A stretch of DNA of 64,000 nucleotides from Caenorhabditis remanei (taxonomy: Eukaryota > Nematoda > Chromadorea > Rhabditida > Rhabditidae), in NCBI RefSeq assembly GCF_010183535.1, contig NC_071333.1, forward strand, positions 6,136,587-6,200,586. Reading direction: 5' to 3'. This document shows positions 34,863-46,500 of this stretch, one piece after another. A program made the position numbers and the translations under genes. How positions within the stretch are numbered: the first letter of the stretch is position 1; each line of letters begins with the position of its first letter. The notes under the pieces are model-generated. The model had not been told where the DNA came from. It saw only the letters and a program-made list of their open reading frames with translations, and searched no databases.

Positions 34863-37679
34863 CGGACAAGGGGTCAAATTTTTTGCAGTTTCTCTTAGAA
34901 TCGCACTTTAACAGCTGTCAGTATGTTTAAGGTGACACCGACTAGCACTCTTGGGCTCGAGGTCGCATCTCTTATATTTTCGTTTTATTTCTGTTTGAAC
35001 ACATGGAAAACATCTGGTTGGAAAAGGTTCATGTTAGTGGTTAACGAAGACGAGAGCGAATTCTGATGTCATCTCGACCGGAAAATGTTTAATGTTTTAT
35101 TACATTTGGAACGACGAAAGTGCAACATTATATAGTATCAGTTCTGAAAACCGTATACACATCTTTTTACATTCCTTGTAGATGTTTGGCGTCTGGCGCA
35201 ATGTGGTTGAAAATTGACAAAACGCTTCTTTTTCTGTTTCATAAACATTCTTCATCCACACTGATCGGAATTTGTATACACTTATTCACTGCCAAGGAAC
35301 CCGGGGAAAGAAAGCATCAAGAAGATGGATCGCACATATGTGGTATTATAAAAACTGGGTAGAAAGGCAGAGTAGAAGATGATGAAGATGAGTCAAATTG
35401 TTTACAGGGAGGGGAATAAGTGTAAACAATGCCAGTCTTTTCTTGTCCTTTCGATTTCCACAAAGTGCACGAAGTTAAGAAAGCGTTTACAAGCAGTTGT
35501 TCCCTCACTCGGTGAGAGGGGATCGATCATCATAGGATTACTGAGAGCAAAACATAAAGAAACAATGAGGAAGAGTTTGACAAGTACATTATCATATGAA
35601 ACTTCGAATTGGAGATATTCCGATTGCACTCAATGTTTTGAAAAACGGGAGTAATGTTGATTGAAAAACAGATCTTCTGGATATTTTTTCACAATAAAAC
35701 GGAACATATTGTTGCTATCAGGAAACACTGATATCATTGTTTTCTTTGGTAAATTGGTAGCACTTGGTTTCAAATATACAGCTAGAATAGATATGATATC
35801 ATAGACAGCTGCGTACTAAGCATCCATTATTTCCGCATTATGTGGGTTTCCAAATTTTGAAAATGTCAAATACAGATAAACCGAATCAACCATAATTATG
35901 ACAGCAAGTGGTTTACTTGCATCTCCACGAACACTGTTTCTAAAATCAAGAGTAGAAATAACTTCAGAGTTTGTTAATCAAACTGTAACAGTTACCATGC
36001 GTACTCTACTATGCTGTGTAAAACCCAGAAGTTCTATCACGGAGCTCAATAATCTGACTACGATTTCTTTTTTATTTACAAAAACTGTGATTCCACGCCA
36101 AATGTAGACAAATCAGTTGGTATTTTGTTATTTTCCAGTTGAGCTCTTTTCGCATAATAGAGATTCAGATTTTGTTTTTTTTTTACTGTAACTGTTTCGA
36201 ACCTTATTTGTTAACGACCACACTATTTTACTTGGTTTTAACTTGCAAAAAACCGTTGTTTTCATCACAATCACAACCTGTCAAATCTGAAGGTTATATT
36301 TCAACTTGACAAATTCAATAGTTCCTCTCATCTCTTATCTTTTTTTAATTTCATCTAAATCTTTCTATATCTTCACACTATCATTCTTCATCCCACTAAC
36401 TTCTTTCCACTCCGGCAACATTTGTCCATTCATCCTGCTGCCAGCCTGGAGAGCCCATTCAAATCAGAGACACAGCCTCTGCTGAATTCTATAGGCATAT
36501 AGATTGACGGTGTGCCCCGTAAGTATGAAGAAGATAGGGCAGCTGTTCGTCGCAATGACTCATCACTTCTCCTCTTCTTCTATGATTTGCCGTGAGCAAG
36601 AAAGAGGGAAAAGAGGGGACAGAAAAGACCCCCAGCCACCAAACATTGTAACATTTTCTCCTTCGCTTCTCCTCTCCCAACCGAAACGTTTCTGGAGGCT
36701 GTATATCTGATGATTTGCACGGCTGGCTCTCGAGAAGAGCAAGAAGACTTCAGTCGAGATCCAACTTTTCTCTTCATCCTAAAATTTCTTCTTTGAGGGA
36801 TCTTCCAATGCTGCCGGCGAGGACAAACTCCGATTTTTATGTGTCTTTTTTCTGGCCCTACACAATATTTCTGAGGAACTCAAAGGATCAATCCCGGAGT
36901 CAAGCAAAGGAGGATCAAGAACCAAGACAGACAAAAAAAACTTTCTGAGAAAAAGTAATCCATTCCAATCAAATAGGGTTTTAGGAAAGGGCTTTTCTAG
37001 GAAAAGTGAACTAATGAAAAAGTGTGACGACCGAGAAGGGAGGAGGAACGTTTAATTGAAAAATCACACATACATCCGACACATACAGACAACAATTGTT
37101 TTTATGTTTCTCTTCTGGCTGGAAGAACAAGGTAAACGTCAAATGTCAGAGGTCCCAACGTCAGGAAAACAAACATTCCCGCCCACCTAGACTTTAATTA
37201 GTTTCAAAAAAGTAATATAAATACCAGACTTTTCTAGATTTGCATTTTTCTTTTTGAAATAGATGACTGTCCCAAATATAGTGAAACTTACATTTAGATA
37301 GAAAATCTTTTGTGTATTGGATTTGCGACTTTTCGTTTTTGCTAGCTCATCCATCGAAACCTTATCACGGTAGATAGTTTTAATTAGAGTAAGTTTTAAG
37401 TCGAAAGAATGAAAATGTTTCTGGTATTACTACTGTTTTGACATCTGTTTTGAAACTACACTCTCAATAAGTTGAAATTTCATTTTTGCGTATATTACCA
37501 ATGCTTATTCCCCACAAGATTTTTTTCCAGTAATGAATTCCGAAAAAAAGTAATCAAATTCATTAAACGAAGTCACTATTCATCAACAATAGAAACTTTT
37601 GAATTAGTTTCGTACATTACTGCATCCGATTTTAATACCGTACCAAATTTTCAGTGGTCTGACTTGGGCAATAATCACA
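34863..37679. other. Intergenic region, divergent promoters
   Basis: About 2.8 kb between the minus-strand small gene and the plus-strand Ctr-like gene, so it presumably contains both promoters. An acceptor (AAATTTTCAG) ends at 37654, just before the Ctr-like ATG. ORFs inside are short and unsupported. Confidence 0.45.
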
Positions 37680-39119
37680 ATGATAACAGCAATTATCATT
37701 CTTGCAGTTATTGGACTAACATCGTCATTAGAAGAAATGGTAAGAGTTATCTGTTTAGTGCGAAAATTCATAGAAAATTAAGACCCACGAAGAGAAGCGT
37801 ATCGAAAACGCTCTTTTTGCAATGGTTGGTGAAGAACCACCTAATCAAGATGTCCCAATGGATCACAATGATCAAGCCCTACACGACTTGCTTCTAACAA
37901 GTGCTCGAGAAGTGAGTGTCGGTCATGATGGGGGCGGTGCAGCTGATGTTGGAAAGAATAAGGAACACAGTGTAGGAAACGATGCTCGTTTATGCCAGAA
38001 CGATGATCCAACTAATAAAAGTCCGGGAGGTGTTATGGCGGAGATGTGGTTTCAGTCGGGATTTGAAAAAGTTGTACTTTCCAAGTTTTGGAATATCAAT
38101 GATCAGTCAGGTGAGTTTCCGTTTAGGAATATTAGCAACATCTCACAAAATTATCCAAAAAGTTATTGTTGCAGAACTTGCAATAACTTGTTTCATCGTT
38201 TTTATTTTTGCCGTTCTTCATGAAGGAATAAAATGCTTTAGAACATACCTGTTGTTTGTAAGAAAAGCAAAGAGAAAAGAGTCGGTAAGTCGTGTAATTT
38301 TGCGAAAATTGATCTATTCCATTATTTTAAAGTTTCATCTTCCAACTGTCGTTACTGTAACCGATGGCAGAGCTTTGAAGGAAGATTTTACAGTGAGCTC
38401 CCCTTTAGTGGACAATCCGGTCATAACTACTACACGGCAAGATCAGAAAATTTATTCCGTGCAAACAGTGTTTTTTTCCAGACCTGGACCTTTTTCGTTC
38501 GTTGGAATTATTGTTGCATTGTTCCATACCGTTCAACTTTTTTTGTGGTATTGCTTGATACTCATCGTGACGAGTTACAATATTTGGCTTGGTTAGTTTG
38601 GAAATTTCAGAAATAGTCAACAATTTCTAAGAATTTCTGGCGTTGTTTCATGTCTTGTGAAATTCTTATCTATTTAAAAAGTAAAACAAATATTTCTGCA
38701 TCCACCTAAGAAAGGAGTTTTTGATTAAAATAGGTTTCAATTAAAATTAGAACACCTGATGACTTTGAACAGCACAATTGAGCACAGTTATGAGGGCAAC
38801 TGGTTTTACGGATTTAATTAGTTAAAAAGATGTCTGTTCAGGAAAATAATTTTTATTTTCTTACGGATATTTATCTTGACTTGGAACTGAAATTTAATAG
38901 TTTTTTGCTAGTGAGCTGAATTACGACGATAACATATGGTGATATCTGACAAAAACTTTCCCATTAAAATTTCACTGTGAATAGAACCAATTTTCAACAA
39001 TTTCAGCATTTTCTGTAATTCTCGGATCAGCGTTTGGAAACTGGTTGTTCTCCGCATTTTGTAAAATCAAGTCGTCTAAAGAAGCTGATTTAATCACCTC
39101 CAACACTTGCCAGCATTAA
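37680..39119 (+). CDS. Ctr/SLC31-family copper transporter homologue lacking the MxxxM filter
   Basis: Exons proposed: 37680-37739, 37783-38110, 38175-38284, 38333-38591 and 39007-39119, 289 residues. The first exon is a hydrophobic leader (MITAIIILAVIGLTSS) right after a TTTTCAG acceptor. Its 43-nt intron has a weak acceptor (ATTAAG), so a start at ATG 37822 (276 residues) is the alternative. Family signs: MWFQSGFEKVVL before TM1, TM1 running into LHEGIKCFR, TM2 HTVQLFLWYCLILIVTSYN, and TM3 with GSAFG at 259-263. Ctr proteins form plasma-membrane trimers importing Cu(I). Aligned gap-free to human CTR1 TM2, the two filter methionines (M150, M154) are I242 and T246, while the TM3 GxxxG packing motif is kept. 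The Met-rich N-terminus typical of Ctr is replaced by an Asp/His/Gly-rich segment. I recall Ctr-family genes beside let-2 in C. elegans. AATAAA is at 39285-39290. Confidence 0.8.
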
Positions 39120-39160
39120 CAACATTTGTCTCGGAACATTCGATTTAACATCAAAATAAC

Positions 39161-39166
39161 TTTATT
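39161..39166 (-). terminator. Poly(A) signal for the 100-aa membrane protein gene
   Basis: AATAAA on the minus strand about 160 nt past that gene's stop, lying within the 3' UTR of the convergent Ctr-like gene. Confidence 0.5.
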
Positions 39167-39284
39167 CTTAAACCCCACACCACAACAAACTACAATACAA
39201 GCAACGATGTTATAAATTGAATCGGTTTTGCCACTTCAAAAAATGCTTGTATGGAAATTCGTGCCCGAATGCATCAGTTAAATG

Positions 39285-39290
39285 AATAAA
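39285..39290 (+). terminator. Poly(A) signal for the Ctr-like gene
   Basis: AATAAA about 165 nt after the Ctr-like stop and followed by a T run. It lies beyond the opposing gene's own signal, so the two 3' UTRs would overlap. Confidence 0.5.
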
Positions 39291-39325
39291 TTTTTTTGTT
39301 AACAAGTCGTGCAGACATCAGCAGT

Positions 39326-39738
39326 TCAAAGACGCTCAAAGAAGAAAAGACGTTGATTTGCTGGTTTATGGTGACGTTCATTTCTAAAAGAAGAAGACAT
39401 GTCCTTAATTCTTTTGATCAGAAAACAAAACACTCTTACCTGATATAGTTAACAAGTCCGATGACACAACCAATTGCAGCGAAGATGAAGAAAATGACCA
39501 ATGGTGAATAGATTTTGTCAAAGAAGCTGGTTTCAGCAATTTTTGCTTCTTCTTGAATGCACATATTGAAAGTATTTATTTCGAAAACATTAATACGATA
39601 CTTACTTGCAATGCCCTCCTTCATTGTTTCCATAAAATGGATGTAAGATGGAGAATTGAGGAATTTTGGTTTGGGAATAATAAAGTGGTGCATTTTGCGA
39701 CCAGTCCTAATGGAGTTTTTCAGTGTGACTGAGCTCAT
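39326..39738 (-). CDS. Small single-pass membrane protein, 100 aa
   Basis: Three exons: 39738-39606, 39551-39440 and 39383-39326, with GTAAGT and GTAAGA donors and TTCAAG and TTTTAG acceptors, closing in frame at 100 residues. There is no signal peptide. One hydrophobic segment (YSPLVIFFIFAAIGCVIGLV, about residues 60-80) follows a basic, Lys/His/Pro-containing N-terminal half and precedes a short basic tail. Tail-to-tail with the Ctr-like gene, about 200 bp apart at the stops. I do not recognise a family; clean splice sites and retained frame across three exons support it as a real gene. Confidence 0.65.
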
Positions 39739-40537
39739 CAGAAGTCATTTGTTGATGCAATTAATGTGAAAGAAATTTGAGATTTTATAAACTGTTTTCG
39801 GAAAATGTAAACTATTTTCCCTCCAAAATCTGGCTGATACTCATGTGATGTGTTTGAAAAACGTTCTCGATTCAATCAATTTTATTATATCACAAGAAGA
39901 AATGATGGGGTGTTGTTTCAGGGTTGTGTGTGGGAGCACTCATTGGAGCATCTCTCCGTATACCGTAAGCAAATCAAAGTAAGGCCTCGGGATGGTAGGT
40001 GGGTAATGGGGATAATTGTGTCATAATAATAATAATCAAGCAAAAATAACTACTAGATAAAAACAAAGACCAATGCATAAAAACTACAATGGGAGGGATA
40101 AGGATTGCGAATAAATTATAAAATAAGCTACCAGATTGAAATGGACCACACTTCCTTAAAAAAATACCTGTCGGTCTTTTTCAGAGAAGAATTAGAACGA
40201 AAACTAGCAAATAGTGCTGGCGTTTTCTACATAGTAATAAATGTTGGGTGATGAGGACTGTTGAAAGCACTGTACATGGTAAGGCGGTGAACTATTACGG
40301 AATAGATAAGTGTTGGTTGATGGGCAAAAAGGGTAATACCGTCAGAAGTGTGTAGTTGAGAAAGATTTGTATGGGGGAACGAGAAAAACGGCTAGAGTTG
40401 GGGGGTATTGTGCAATGGGAGAAGTTGATGGGTGAGTGACAAAAAACCACGTATTTACAAAACACAGGGGAAGTAGAACATGAAAATGTTGAAGGCAAAT
40501 AATTTTGAGAAATAGAGTTTTGAGATATGGAAGACAT
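39739..40537. other. Intergenic region upstream of the 100-aa gene and downstream of the EVI5 homologue
   Basis: About 800 bp. It should hold the promoter of the minus-strand 100-aa gene and the 3' UTR of the EVI5 homologue; a minus-strand AATAAA occurs at 39891-39896. No further gene is seen. Confidence 0.45.
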
Positions 40538-43500
40538 TTAGTGTCCGTCAGAGAGTTGAACGCCAGAGTCTGTTGTGTCATTGCCATCGTTGAGTTCCTA
40601 TAATAACTGGCTAATTTAAAGTGTGAAATTTTCAGTTTTGAAAATGGTTACCTTTGGACGCAACTCGTCAGTCTCGGTGGCGGATCCTTCTTCCGCTAAC
40701 TCATCAAGTGTTGGAATACGAACAGTCATATCAGCAATCAAAGCATTCATCTCATCGGATGCAAGCGAAAGATGGTCAACGTTGGAACAGATTGACCCGT
40801 GGGAGTTCTGAAATAATAATCGGTAATGAAAAAATATTGATTCATCAGTTTTATCAACTTACAGAATCCTCATCAAGATCGCATACACTGCTACCTCTCA
40901 ATTGATTTTGTGTCCACTTCTCCGCTTTCTTGAGCTCCAATTGTGAAATACTGCTGCGAAGTTCTTGGATAGTTTGAATAGCTTCCGAGTACTTCAAGCG
41001 ATCATTGATCCTTTGTTCGCTCACTTCACTTTCCTTATCAGCCATTTTCTCTTTTTGTTCCTTCAACTCCTGTTCCAACTCTTTCCTCTTTTTCACCAAC
41101 TGCTCCGACTCCTCACGAACACGTTTCATCTCATCATCTTGTCGTTTCAACTGGTTTGTACACACATGGTTTTGTGTTTCCAGCTCCATAACTTTCTGCC
41201 TCATTTCCTTCAATTCAGCCAACGTGTCAGCTTCTTTGATTCGAACACCCATCAGCTGATCTTCGAGTTCACGAACACCAATGCAATGATCTGGTTCTTC
41301 AGTCGAACCACCAATGAGTGATGCAGTGATTTTTGCGAGACGAGCTCTAGCAGACGTCAGTGGTGGTGATGGCTGTTGTTGTGTTGAGTGAGCTTCAGAA
41401 GTTGAATCCTTCTCAATAGACGCCGATGATGGATCAAATGCGCGGACATGGACATATTTTGCCCAGTGTTGTTCTAGCTCAGCAAGACGTTGACGCATAT
41501 CCTTGAGGGCTAGTGAACTCTCAGCTTCACGCATTTTGACGGAAATAAGTTCTTCTTGGAATCCGGCCACGTCTTCTGATGGTTCATGCTCGAGTAGTCG
41601 TTTGTTGGCCATTTCGAGCTCCTGAAAAAAATAAGGGTGATAATTTACATTTTAGTCGAATTTTTGCAGAATTGTTGCAGAGGAAGCAAAAATGCAAAAA
41701 TTAATCGTTTGATCTCCGGAAAACTTAATTTCAGGTTATAAAGTGGAAAATAATAATTTTTCTAATTCCAAATGTGACAGTTTCCCTATTGTTTTTTTCA
41801 CCACCACTCTTACCGAGACTCTGAGTTTTGCGTCCCTCAACGTGTTTTCACTATCCGCCTGTCTGGTATGAGCTTCCATGAGTTCTTGCTGAAGTGAGTG
41901 AATGTGCTCAATCATCGACGTATCGTCCACTTGTGTTCCCGTATCCATGATGTTTTCTCGTCTTGTGCTGGACAACTCTCTGCAATAATAACAACAATTG
42001 TTGGGTACTTTTTTTCTTTCGTCTCCTTCAAAATCGTGTGTGTATGTTTCTGTGGATATGTGACGAGTCTTGCTGTATGAGGATCCGATTACGTTGTGTT
42101 CAATTTGATATGTGTATCAGTTGTCTTCTTCTTTTTCTTCTTCGTTTCGATATCATTCCCTTATCCTCTTGACCGCAAATCAATCAAATTAGAGTGACGG
42201 TGATTTCGAAATTTGTGATTAGGATTGTGTCGAAAGGATGAGACATCGAAACGAAGGATATGATAAGATCGATTTTAATTTTTGATTTCGACCTAGTCAA
42301 TCAATTCATCCTTTTCCCTTCCTCACAGTTTCAATATTTTTTGGAATATTGAAAAGAAGAATGAGTAGAGAGGAAAAGAGAACAAAAAGAAAAATGCTTG
42401 GTTGCCGCATACACAACGCAGTGTTTGTACACGTCACAGACGCTTTCCATAGCGGACAGGACAATCTAGTTGAGGTTTAGCTAGTTAGATAGTTTGGCTA
42501 GACCATCTCCCTCGCTAGTAATGATGATGCTAGCGGAAGATCGTGTCGGTTCTCTCACCTGATAGTCTCATAGGCACCCTCCAACTTGCGGTGAACATCA
42601 GAGTTCATGTCTCGCAACTTGTTCAATTCATGTGCAATGTTGATGTAGTTCTCGGCCTCCTGGGCAAGATTCACCTGAAACAGAAAAATAAACTGGTTTT
42701 CTTGTTGCTAATTGTATTGTTGTTGTTTGGTGGAGAAACATTTTCAACAAAAGAAGACAGATTATGGTCTCTTAGTTTCTAGAATGTTCCTTCGAACGGC
42801 TACTCACCTGTCCTTTCACAAGACGATCGGCGAGTGCCGAAGATTCTGCTTCCAGATAATCAATGCGCTGACGTAGAAGACGGTTCTCCGTACGAAGACG
42901 CTGAAAAAGTAAAAGCTTATTTCAGTCATCCTATTTCTCGTGACCATGTTAATTCATATATTTACCCCATCCCGTCGACCCGTGTTCTCTCATTGTTCCT
43001 GACACATAATATTTGTTGCGGGAAGTTGATTGAAAAATGTGGCGCGGGGCGTTCAAACAGAAGCTCTCCCATTTCCCTTAGAACTCTTGTGGGGGGTGTT
43101 TCAACATATGTGTATTTGTATGTGAATGTTGAGCTGAGAAGGGGGGAGAACAGAAGTTTGAGTGAGTGAGATCAAGAGTGTAAGGCGAATTGCATCGCCA
43201 TCAAAATCTAGATATATTGCAGCGGCTCAGTAATTAATGATGATGACTTGCGATTTGTCACACTCATATGAACCCTTTGACTTGCTTTGCGTACCCTTTT
43301 CAGGGAACTCAAAACAATCTAAAGCCATTCATCCTGAGGGTGCTGCTCCTTTTTTTCTTTCTAAAAACGTACTCAATGCATATGGAATTAGGCTCCCTCA
43401 TCAGTCACTCCATAGGGACAAAAGACAATGAGTGACAAATTTCGCCCTTTCCAAAATAATCATCTCACTGTTTTTCGCGTGTGAGATTATTGGAGAATAA

Positions 43501-46500
43501 TGTTCATTTATCCTCTTCTCTCCCTTTTCCAGTAGACTGGTTTTACGCCCTTCTTTCACAAAACTGTCTATGTATGTACAAGTATACGCGAATATACATA
43601 ATGATGATGATGATGAAACGAACAAATCAAATTTAGTGCCGGTGACTGAATTCCAATTGTGGTCTGGCGACCCCTTACTATGGACAATGGCAAAAGTGTA
43701 CGCCCCGGGGAGGGTTACATAACCTATGCAGTTTACGAATCAAACCAAAACTGTCAGAGAGGAAAAACGAGAACTGTTCAAGTTTTGGATGAGAGTGTAC
43801 TCTATATAATCTAATATAATAGTTCGTTTCCATGTTGACTGTACTATAAACCCTCCTATAAATGATGATGGACAAAAAATTTGGGGAGAGATGGAAAAAC
43901 CACTCGTAGAGGCCAACTTCTCTCGTTTTTTTCTCTTTCTTGGTTTTATTTTATTTTATTTTACGATCAAATGTCAAGACAAATATTTCTCGGAAATGGA
44001 GGCAAAGGTACCAACATTTATCGGCAAGGGTAAAAGTTTAATGTAGAAAAAGAGATTTTTTGACCTTCTCAACTTGAGTATGCTGATTAGCAGCAATTTG
44101 TTACCTTTTTCGTCCAAATAAATCGCTGTTTTCCAATTTGTGCGCGGGTTTTCATGACTGGAAAATGAGAAAATGTTACTAGATTTACGAAAGATGAAGA
44201 AATATTGAAAGTAAAGAAATGAAGTGTGAAAATGGAAGAAGAATAGGAACACACGCACAATGAGAAAGAGCGTAATGTGTTGGTCACTCAAGATGAATGA
44301 AGTAATATTAAAAGAAAAGGAGGAGAATGAGAGGGACGCGATAGAATGGAAGACACTAAGAGGGAAGAAGAAGAAGGTGACGGAATGATAATTAGTAGCA
44401 AAAGTAGTGGAAGAAGCTAATAGGAAAAGAGAGGTGGTTTCAGCTACTTGGGAGCGCCACCCGGTCGGGTCGATCTATGAAACGGGAAGGGCGGGTCGGA
44501 GGACTCCGCCCAGTTTGCGCTCGGTGAGGGCGCTCTACCTTTGATTTGTTTCTGTTTTTGGTTGGACTGATGAACACTAGTTAGAGAAACTTTGCGAAAT
44601 GAAAAAATAGAAACTTAAGAAGTGAAAAATAGAACGAAGGAATAGAAAAAGTCTTGTTACAACACGAAATTCTCTTTTTCTCTTCTTTTTTTCGTCTTCG
44701 CCCCCGGGCCTGATCGACCGACACATAACGACTAAGAGACTAGCCAGTTAGTCACCTGGGGGCGGAGGGAGAAAGAGACGACGAGGAAGAATAAGAAGAA
44801 AAAGGAATGAAGACCGGAAATAATCAATCGACTGTTTTGAATGATGGAGATGAGTCAAAAAAAGTCTTATCGATTTGTCGATCATTAAAATTAGAGAGTG
44901 AAAGATTGGTAGAAAATCAATCATGACACACAAACAAGCACACACACGGAGACCCTATCTTGAAGCTCCTTGTTTTATTGCCGTCAAGTGGGAGGTGGTA
45001 AACAGTGACACTATTCTTCCCTCAACTCTCTCTTTTTCTCGCTATCGAAATTTTTAGAACATGCAAAACATTACCGAACACTAAAATCTCTTTTTTTTTC
45101 TGTTTTTTGACCTCTTCAAACGGACATGTGAGCTAGCATCGCCTCTTGTTCGATAAGGAAATGGTTATGAATGCAAAAGTAGAGTGAATGTCAGCAGGTA
45201 ATAGAAAAACGCAAAAAAAACTGAATAGGTGTACGTGGGTGTGTCATTTCTTGAATACTACAAAAAATTGGACAAAAGTCGGGGGTCCTCACTTAGTCAC
45301 AAAACTTTATGATATAAAATAATGACTTTTTGAAGAACCCAAAAATATGAAACCGTAATCTGTAAAATGTGTCACCAAAACGGGGTTGTGAACCATAAAA
45401 CCAAAGCAAACAGTTTCGACATTCAGTTGAAATATTTTGATGATTCTCGATCAACTAGTAGAAACCGTAACATAGAGGAACTAGGTAACTGGGCGTGCCT
45501 ACTTATTTTGGCGGCCTAACCCAAATAGGTAGTCAGAAAAATGGCGTGTTACTAGACAATGTACTTTCACAAAGAAACTTTGATCGTTATGAAGAAAAGA
45601 AAAAAGAAATTCGACATCAAAAGGAAAAGATCCTCCAGTGTCAAAAAGTGATATCATTTAGGAAGATAGTAAAAACAGTGAAAAATTTTCGGAGAAGAAA
45701 AGCAAAAGAAAATTCTAAAAACTGTCATGGAAGACATGTAAAAGCCGATTGATTTTAAAGATAGCTGTACAATTTTTGCCCAGAAAAAATTGAGTTGGCG
45801 CTCACAGACTATACAAAATCAGAGAGAGCGGGAAGAGAAAACGACACGAAACCAAAAAAAAATCGGGAGGAAGAGAGGAGTGAAAAGTGCGTCGTTTCTC
45901 TTCATTTTCCATCGCTCTTTTTATCGCCAATCGTCATCCCCCTTCTCATTTCTCATCACCGTGCATGAAAGTGTCTGTGAATCTATCAAGATATGAGATT
46001 GTGTATGAGTATGTGTTTGAGCATATTTTGCCCACCGAAACATGTGATTTCCTTACAGCTTGAAGTCTTCTGACAACCGCGGCATCACAAAAATAATGGA
46101 ATGGCCCCTCTTTTTTCTTTTATGATCCTTTTACTTACCCGCAACTCGACGGCCTCCTCCTGCTCTTTTGTCCTCTTGGCCAGATAGTCCTTTTCCAATC
46201 GTTTCATTCGTTTTGCATTAAGCTGAACTTGATTGGCAACAGCGAAGAGGAGATCCGCATCGTTTTCATATCGCTCGCGAACTTCACGTTGGAAGTATTT
46301 GAGCATTCCTTCCATATCGAGTCGGAGCAGTTCAATTCTGGCTTGTTGGAGGATAGCGATTGAGATACAGAAGATGTAATCCATGCCTTCTACCAAGAAA
46401 CAATCCATTATCCGGTTAGCAATATCCAAAGGCATTGTGGTAGTGAAAAGTGTGAGAAACCATGATGAAGCATACATGGAAGTGTCGAAACCCATATTGT

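Noticed and set aside
37472..37897. 141-codon ORF overlapping the start of the Ctr-like gene in another frame
   Set aside because: The Ctr homology is in a different frame, and this ORF crosses the proposed acceptor and signal-peptide exon without any family match.
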